A stretch of DNA of 8,909 bases. Origin: DATAXI01 sp036266845. GTDB lineage: Bacteria; Verrucomicrobiota; Verrucomicrobiia; Chthoniobacterales; Chthoniobacteraceae. Shown here one piece after another: positions 5,892 through 8,909 of the stretch. The DNA lies in the NCBI GenBank assembly GCA_036266845.1, contig DATAXI010000068.1, positions 1 to 8,909 of the forward strand. The letters run 5' to 3'. The position numbers and the translations under genes were made by a program. Each line of letters starts with the position of its first letter. The stretch's first letter is position 1. The notes beneath the pieces were generated by a model. It worked only from the letters and a program-made list of their open reading frames with translations, ran no database searches and was not told where the DNA came from.

Positions 5892-6236
5892 ATGACTCTC
5901 CCATCCACCGGACAAATCCTGCGCATTTACATCGGCGAAAGCGACTGCTGGCATCACCAATCGCTATCCGAGGCGATTGTGCAGAAAGCGCGCGCGGCGG
6001 GCATGGCCGGGGCCACGGTGTTCCGCGGCGTCATGGGCTTTGGCGCGAGCAGCCACATGCATACGGCAAAAATCCTGCGGCTCTCGATGGATTTGCCGGT
6101 GCTCATCGAGATCGTGGAAACCCCGGAAAAAATCGCGGCTTTTCTGCCGGTGCTGGACGAGATGGTGACCGAGGGGCTGGTGACCATCGAGGACGTCCGC
6201 ATTCACAAATACCGGGGCAACGTCCCTCGGGAGTGA
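5892..6236 (+). CDS. DUF190 family protein, fluoride-operon partner
   Basis: This 114-residue protein has the DUF190 pattern: LRIYIGESDCWHHQSLSEAIV (residues about 10-30), then AAGMAGATVFRGVMGFGASS, HTAKILRLSMDLPVLIEIVE and EGLVTIEDVRIHKY at the end. DUF190 genes are repeatedly found next to crcB and under fluoride riboswitches, so a role in fluoride tolerance is likely. The biochemical activity is not established; the fold resembles small PII-like or GlnB-like ferredoxin folds, which is family-level knowledge and not visible here. The ATG at 5892 lies 8 bp after the crcB stop without a Shine-Dalgarno sequence, so translation may be coupled to crcB. A longer frame from 5787 would overlap crcB by about 100 bp and is rejected. 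The stop lies 5 bp from that of the convergent gene. Confidence 0.93.
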   Translation: MTLPSTGQILRIYIGESDCWHHQSLSEAIVQKARAAGMAGATVFRGVMGFGASSHMHTAKILRLSMDLPVLIEIVETPEKIAAFLPVLDEMVTEGLVTIEDVRIHKYRGNVPRE

Positions 6237-6241
6237 ATTTC

Positions 6242-6676
6242 TCAGCGGGCGAATCCCGCGATCAGCAGGTAACTCCAAGCGGCCAGGAAGGCCAGAGGCA
6301 GCAGCACCGGGGCGCTCCACCCGAGACGCATGATCCACCCGTCGCGGCCGATCGCGGGTAGCGAGGGATCCTGCCGGATCATCTGGCCGAGCAGACGCCG
6401 CCAGCGCCGAATTGCGACGGCGCCGCCAATGATGCCCAGCGCGATGAGCACACAACTGGTGATCGCCAGTAGCGGGATGAGCGGGAAATAGAAATCGTTG
6501 CGCGGACTGGGCAGCACCGGGCCACCGGTGCGATTGGCGATGGCCAGGGCGGTGAGCAAAAAAGCCTGCGAGGCAAAGAACCAATTGAGCCGCGTGCCCA
6601 TCAGGGTATCCTCGTGCGCGATTTCGTCGCGCACCGCCTTGTAAGCCGCAAAATCAACCGGGCGGGACTGGCTCAT
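6242..6676 (-). CDS. Small membrane protein of unknown function
   Basis: I do not recognise this 144-residue protein with certainty. The N-terminus (residues 1-30, DFAAYKAVRDEIAHEDTLMG) is charged and probably helical and cytoplasmic. Predicted membrane segments are at about 32-48 (NWFFASQAFLLTALAIA), 63-89 and 119-141. A basic stretch, RRWRRLLGQMIRQDP, lies between the second and third. The pattern 'HEDTLMGTRLNWFFASQAFLLTA' without its tail resembles a group of uncharacterised bacterial membrane proteins with an 'ED-L-NxRLTW' helix, which is a weak match by eye. Codon use (high GC at third positions) is like that of its neighbours, and the frame is open over its whole length, supporting a real gene. 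It converges on DUF190 and is not obviously tied to fluoride. Confidence 0.7.
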   Translation of the reverse strand: MSQSRPVDFAAYKAVRDEIAHEDTLMGTRLNWFFASQAFLLTALAIANRTGGPVLPSPRNDFYFPLIPLLAITSCVLIALGIIGGAVAIRRWRRLLGQMIRQDPSLPAIGRDGWIMRLGWSAPVLLPLAFLAAWSYLLIAGFAR

Positions 6677-6682
6677 GCGTGC

Positions 6683-6710
6683 ATTCTGGCGGTGAGGGGA
6701 GTTGCGTCAA
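6683..6710 (-). promoter_or_regulatory. Possible promoter for the 144-residue membrane protein
   Basis: Read on the minus strand, TTGACG (6710-6705) matches five of six -35 bases, and CAGAAT (6688-6683) matches four of six -10 bases, with 16 bp between. The predicted start would be at about the ATG at 6676, implying a leaderless transcript. No Shine-Dalgarno sequence is seen before this ATG, which is consistent. Confidence 0.33.
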
Positions 6711-6749
6711 GCGGTCACGGCGCGGGCATTGGCAGCGGTGCATCGACCC

Positions 6750-6778
6750 TTGCCTACTTTTCTGGCAGCCTTTAGATT
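6750..6778 (+). promoter_or_regulatory. Possible promoter for cimA
   Basis: TTGCCT (6750-6755) and TAGATT (6773-6778) are separated by 17 bp, each matching four of six consensus bases. Transcription would begin near 6785, eight bases before the ATG at 6793, leaving a very short leader without a ribosome binding site. The gap between the divergent genes contains no better candidate by eye. Confidence 0.35.
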
Positions 6779-6792
6779 TGCCCTCCCGCTCT

Positions 6793-8376
6793 ATGATAAA
6801 TCCAGCAGTAACGATCTACGACACGACGCTCCGGGATGGCACCCAGGGCACCGGCATTTCGTTCTCCGTGCTGGATAAGATTCGGGTCGCGGAAAAACTG
6901 GACGCATTCGGCATCCATTACATCGAGGGAGGCTGGCCGGGATCGAACCCCAAGGACATCGCTTTCTTCGAGGAAGCGGCCCGGCGGAAATGGGCCAACG
7001 CGCGGATCACAGCCTTTGGCATGACGAGGCGGGGCAAACTGGCGGTGGAGGAGGATCCGCAGGTGCAAACGCTGCTGGATGCGCAAACCCCCGCGGTCTG
7101 CATCGTGGGAAAGACCTGGCCGCTCCACGTGACGGAGGTCTTCCAAGTTTCTCTGGAAGAGAATATCGCAATGATCGCCGATACTGTGCGGCACTTGAAG
7201 AAGCATGGGCGCGAGGTGCTTTACGATGCGGAACACTTCTTCGACAGCTACAAGGAGGACCCGGCCTACTCGATGCGCACCGTGCTCGCGGCTCGCGATG
7301 CCGGGGCGGATATGGTGGTGCTGTGCGATACCAATGGCGGATCGATGCCGGAGGAAGTGGGAAGCGTGACTGCGGCGGTAGTGAAGGAACTGGGCATCCC
7401 GGTTGGCATCCACACGCATAACGATTCCGGTCTTGGAGTGGCCAATGCGCTGGCGGCCTTGCGCGCGGGAGCAACCCAGGTGCAGGGGACGATCAACGGG
7501 TACGGTGAACGCGTAGGCAATTGCAACCTGATCACCGTCATCCCGAATTTGCAGTTGAAGATGGGCATTCCCGTGGCGCGGAACCTGGCCCAGTTGCGCG
7601 AGCTATCGCTTTTTGTCGATGAGATGGCGAATGTAGTCCACGACATCCGCGCCCCATTCGTCGGCGGCGCCGCTTTCACCCACAAGGGAGGGCTGCACGT
7701 GCATGCGGTGCAAAAGCTGGCGCGGACTTATGAGCACATCGATCCCGCTCTGGTCGGCAACCGGCAGAACATCGTCATTTCCGACATGTCCGGCCAGAGC
7801 AACATCCTGGCAAAAGCCGCATCCATGGGTTTTGACCTGAAGAAGGGAACGCCCGAGGTGGCGGATATACTCCAGCGTGTGAAGCAACTGGAGGCCGAGG
7901 GATACGAATTTGAAGCGGCGGAAGCATCGCTCTCGCTGCTGATCCAAAAGGTGCTCCGGCATCACCGGCCGATGTGGGAATTGCTGGAATATCACACCAC
8001 GTTCCGCCGCTCGGGCTCGCTTGCATGCAATACCTGCGAGGCTACGGTGAAGCTGCGCGTCAATGATGTGAGCGAATATACGGTGGCGGAGGGCGACGGC
8101 CCCGTGAATGCGCTGGACGCGGCGCTTCGCAAGGCGTTGCGGCCATTTTATGCGCAGATCGATTCCGTGCGGCTGGAGGATTACAAAGTGCGCATCATCG
8201 GCGGGCAACTCGGCACGGGCGCGCGCACGCGGGTGCTGATCGTCTCGACGGATGGCAAGAGCAGTTGGGGAACCGTCGGCGTTTCCGATAACATCATCGA
8301 GGCAAGCTGGCTGGCGCTTACGGACAGCCTGGAGTACAAGCTGCTGGCGGACGAAGGATCAGCGGGCGCCCGCTAG
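6793..8376 (+). CDS. cimA: (R)-citramalate synthase
   Basis: This 527-residue enzyme of the DRE-TIM metallolyase family is close in length and pattern to the citramalate synthase branch of the isopropylmalate/homocitrate synthase family. It condenses acetyl-CoA with pyruvate to citramalate, the threonine-independent route to 2-oxobutyrate and isoleucine. The TIM barrel starts with IYDTTLRDGTQGTGISFS (residues 8-25, Arg14 and Asp15). It carries GIHTHNDSGLGVANAL (205-220, with metal ligands His207 and His209) and NGYGERVGNCNL (235-246). GGAAFTHKGGLHVHAVQK (291-308) lies in the linker. From about 415 a C-terminal LeuA-type regulatory domain follows (LRVNDVSEYTVAEGDGPVNA, IIGGQLGTGARTRV). The start is the ATG at 6793. 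A GTG at 6679 would add 38 residues without family similarity and overlap the divergent promoter. Confusion with 2-isopropylmalate synthase is possible but the motif spacing argues against it. Confidence 0.92.
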   Translation: MINPAVTIYDTTLRDGTQGTGISFSVLDKIRVAEKLDAFGIHYIEGGWPGSNPKDIAFFEEAARRKWANARITAFGMTRRGKLAVEEDPQVQTLLDAQTPAVCIVGKTWPLHVTEVFQVSLEENIAMIADTVRHLKKHGREVLYDAEHFFDSYKEDPAYSMRTVLAARDAGADMVVLCDTNGGSMPEEVGSVTAAVVKELGIPVGIHTHNDSGLGVANALAALRAGATQVQGTINGYGERVGNCNLITVIPNLQLKMGIPVARNLAQLRELSLFVDEMANVVHDIRAPFVGGAAFTHKGGLHVHAVQKLARTYEHIDPALVGNRQNIVISDMSGQSNILAKAASMGFDLKKGTPEVADILQRVKQLEAEGYEFEAAEASLSLLIQKVLRHHRPMWELLEYHTTFRRSGSLACNTCEATVKLRVNDVSEYTVAEGDGPVNALDAALRKALRPFYAQIDSVRLEDYKVRIIGGQLGTGARTRVLIVSTDGKSSWGTVGVSDNIIEASWLALTDSLEYKLLADEGSAGAR

Positions 8377-8418
8377 AGATTCTGCGCGAACCTTAACGGA
8401 AAAGAATCGCGTTAGCGC
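8361..8418. terminator. Convergent gap with two dyads, possible bidirectional terminator
   Basis: AGCGGGCGCCCGCT (8361-8374) is a perfect palindrome running into the cimA stop codon and can fold as AGCGG/CCGCT around GCGC. Further on, TAACG (8394-8398) pairs with CGTTA (8410-8414), extended by GCGC (8384-8387) with GCGC (8415-8418) after a 6-nt bulge. No T-run follows on either strand. The place between converging genes suits termination, but the evidence is only the dyads. Confidence 0.28.
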
Positions 8419-8909
8419 TCAGATGCCCATCCCGAAGTGCAGCCCGAGCACGACGAGGGAGGCAATGATGCAGTAGAAGCCGAAGAATTTCCACTGGCCG
8501 CCCTCCAGCCAGCGGGAAAGCCACTTGAGCGCCAGCAGGCCTGCGATGAAGCTGAATACCATGCCCACAAGGCTCGGCGCCATCAGATGGGCGAGCGGGA
8601 CGTGCCCACTGAGCTTGTTCGCCTCGATGAGGCGCTTGCCCTCTCGCTCGATCACCACCGGGGTCAGCACCACGGCCAGCGCGAAACTGAACTCCTCCAG
8701 CTTTCGCCTGGACAGGCCGAGAATAAGGCCGGCGGAAATCGTGGAGCCGGAGCGGGAAAAACCGCGAAACGGGAGGCAAAGCCCCTGCACGAGGCCGATC
8801 ACGCAGCTATGGGGCAATTGAATTTCGCCGGCCTGGCGCGACCTGCCGGAACGGATGCCCGCGTAGATGATGAGGATGCCCACGGCAAAGAGCGCGGCCC
8901 CGATCAGCG
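8419..8909 (-). CDS. uppP: Undecaprenyl-diphosphatase (BacA/UppP), partial, N-terminus beyond window
   Basis: The last 162 residues are visible; the frame stays open to the right edge, and a GTG at 8883 is internal. UppP is an inner-membrane enzyme that dephosphorylates undecaprenyl pyrophosphate to recycle the lipid carrier for peptidoglycan and other envelope polymers, and can give bacitracin resistance. The key motif GFSRSGSTIS lies at about 8734-8763, preceded by QGLCLPFR. The sequence then runs SAGLILGLSRRKLEEFSFALAV, minus a few residues, into several hydrophobic segments (LMAPSLVGMVFSFIAGLLAL, FYCIIASLVVLGLHFGMGI), as in the family. The usual length is about 265-280, so roughly the first 100-110 residues, including the first Glu-rich motif, are missing here. 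The PFRGFSRSG form differs from the commoner PGTSRSG and marks a subfamily. Confidence 0.92.
   Translation of the reverse strand, partial: LIGAALFAVGILIIYAGIRSGRSRQAGEIQLPHSCVIGLVQGLCLPFRGFSRSGSTISAGLILGLSRRKLEEFSFALAVVLTPVVIEREGKRLIEANKLSGHVPLAHLMAPSLVGMVFSFIAGLLALKWLSRWLEGGQWKFFGFYCIIASLVVLGLHFGMGI

Noticed and set aside
6679..6792. 38-residue N-terminal extension of cimA from a GTG at 6679
   Set aside because: The family starts just before IYDTTLRDG, and the added part is basic and Cys-rich and lies in the divergent promoter region.

Overview
The window looks like ordinary chromosome from a GC-rich, Gram-negative bacterium. The best taxonomic guess is Verrucomicrobiota. This inference rests on a secreted RCC1-repeat / choice-of-anchor protein whose N-terminal beta module is common in that phylum, a secreted DUF4412 protein, and several gene starts without a clear Shine-Dalgarno sequence. 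I see no mobile element, tRNA, rRNA, CRISPR array or phage gene.

Layout. (1) 1-1701, minus strand: a large secreted protein with seven RCC1 repeats and the beginning of a choice-of-anchor/ASH-like domain, cut by the left edge. (2) 1846-3129, plus: a secreted DUF4412 protein and, 9 bp later, a Maf nucleotide pyrophosphatase. (3) 3293-4862, plus: ilvN and ilvC (acetolactate synthase small subunit and ketol-acid reductoisomerase), preceded by a leader with alternative hairpins. (4) 4893-5234, plus: a small TM2-domain membrane protein. (5) 5349-6236, plus: a compact fluoride-response unit made of a sigma70-like promoter, a well-formed fluoride riboswitch, a CrcB/Fluc fluoride channel and a DUF190 protein. 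(6) 6242-6676, minus: an unrecognised small membrane protein, convergent with DUF190. (7) 6793-8376, plus: (R)-citramalate synthase, cimA. (8) 8419 to the right edge, minus: the C-terminal part of undecaprenyl-diphosphatase, uppP.

How the genes work together. ilvN, ilvC and cimA belong to branched-chain amino acid synthesis. CimA makes citramalate from pyruvate and acetyl-CoA, the threonine-independent entry into isoleucine, while the IlvBN and IlvC steps serve valine, leucine and isoleucine. The catalytic ilvB is not next to ilvN. The fluoride unit is self-contained: the predicted transcription start falls on the first base of the riboswitch.

The most distinctive element is the fluoride riboswitch with its promoter and two-gene operon. 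It is a known system type, so I do not claim an undescribed system. The less understood parts are DUF190, the dyad overlapping the fluoride promoter, the ilvN leader and the 144-residue membrane protein. Several starts were moved inward from the longest possible frame (ilvN, ilvC, crcB, DUF190, cimA) because the conserved domains begin at the internal ATG.
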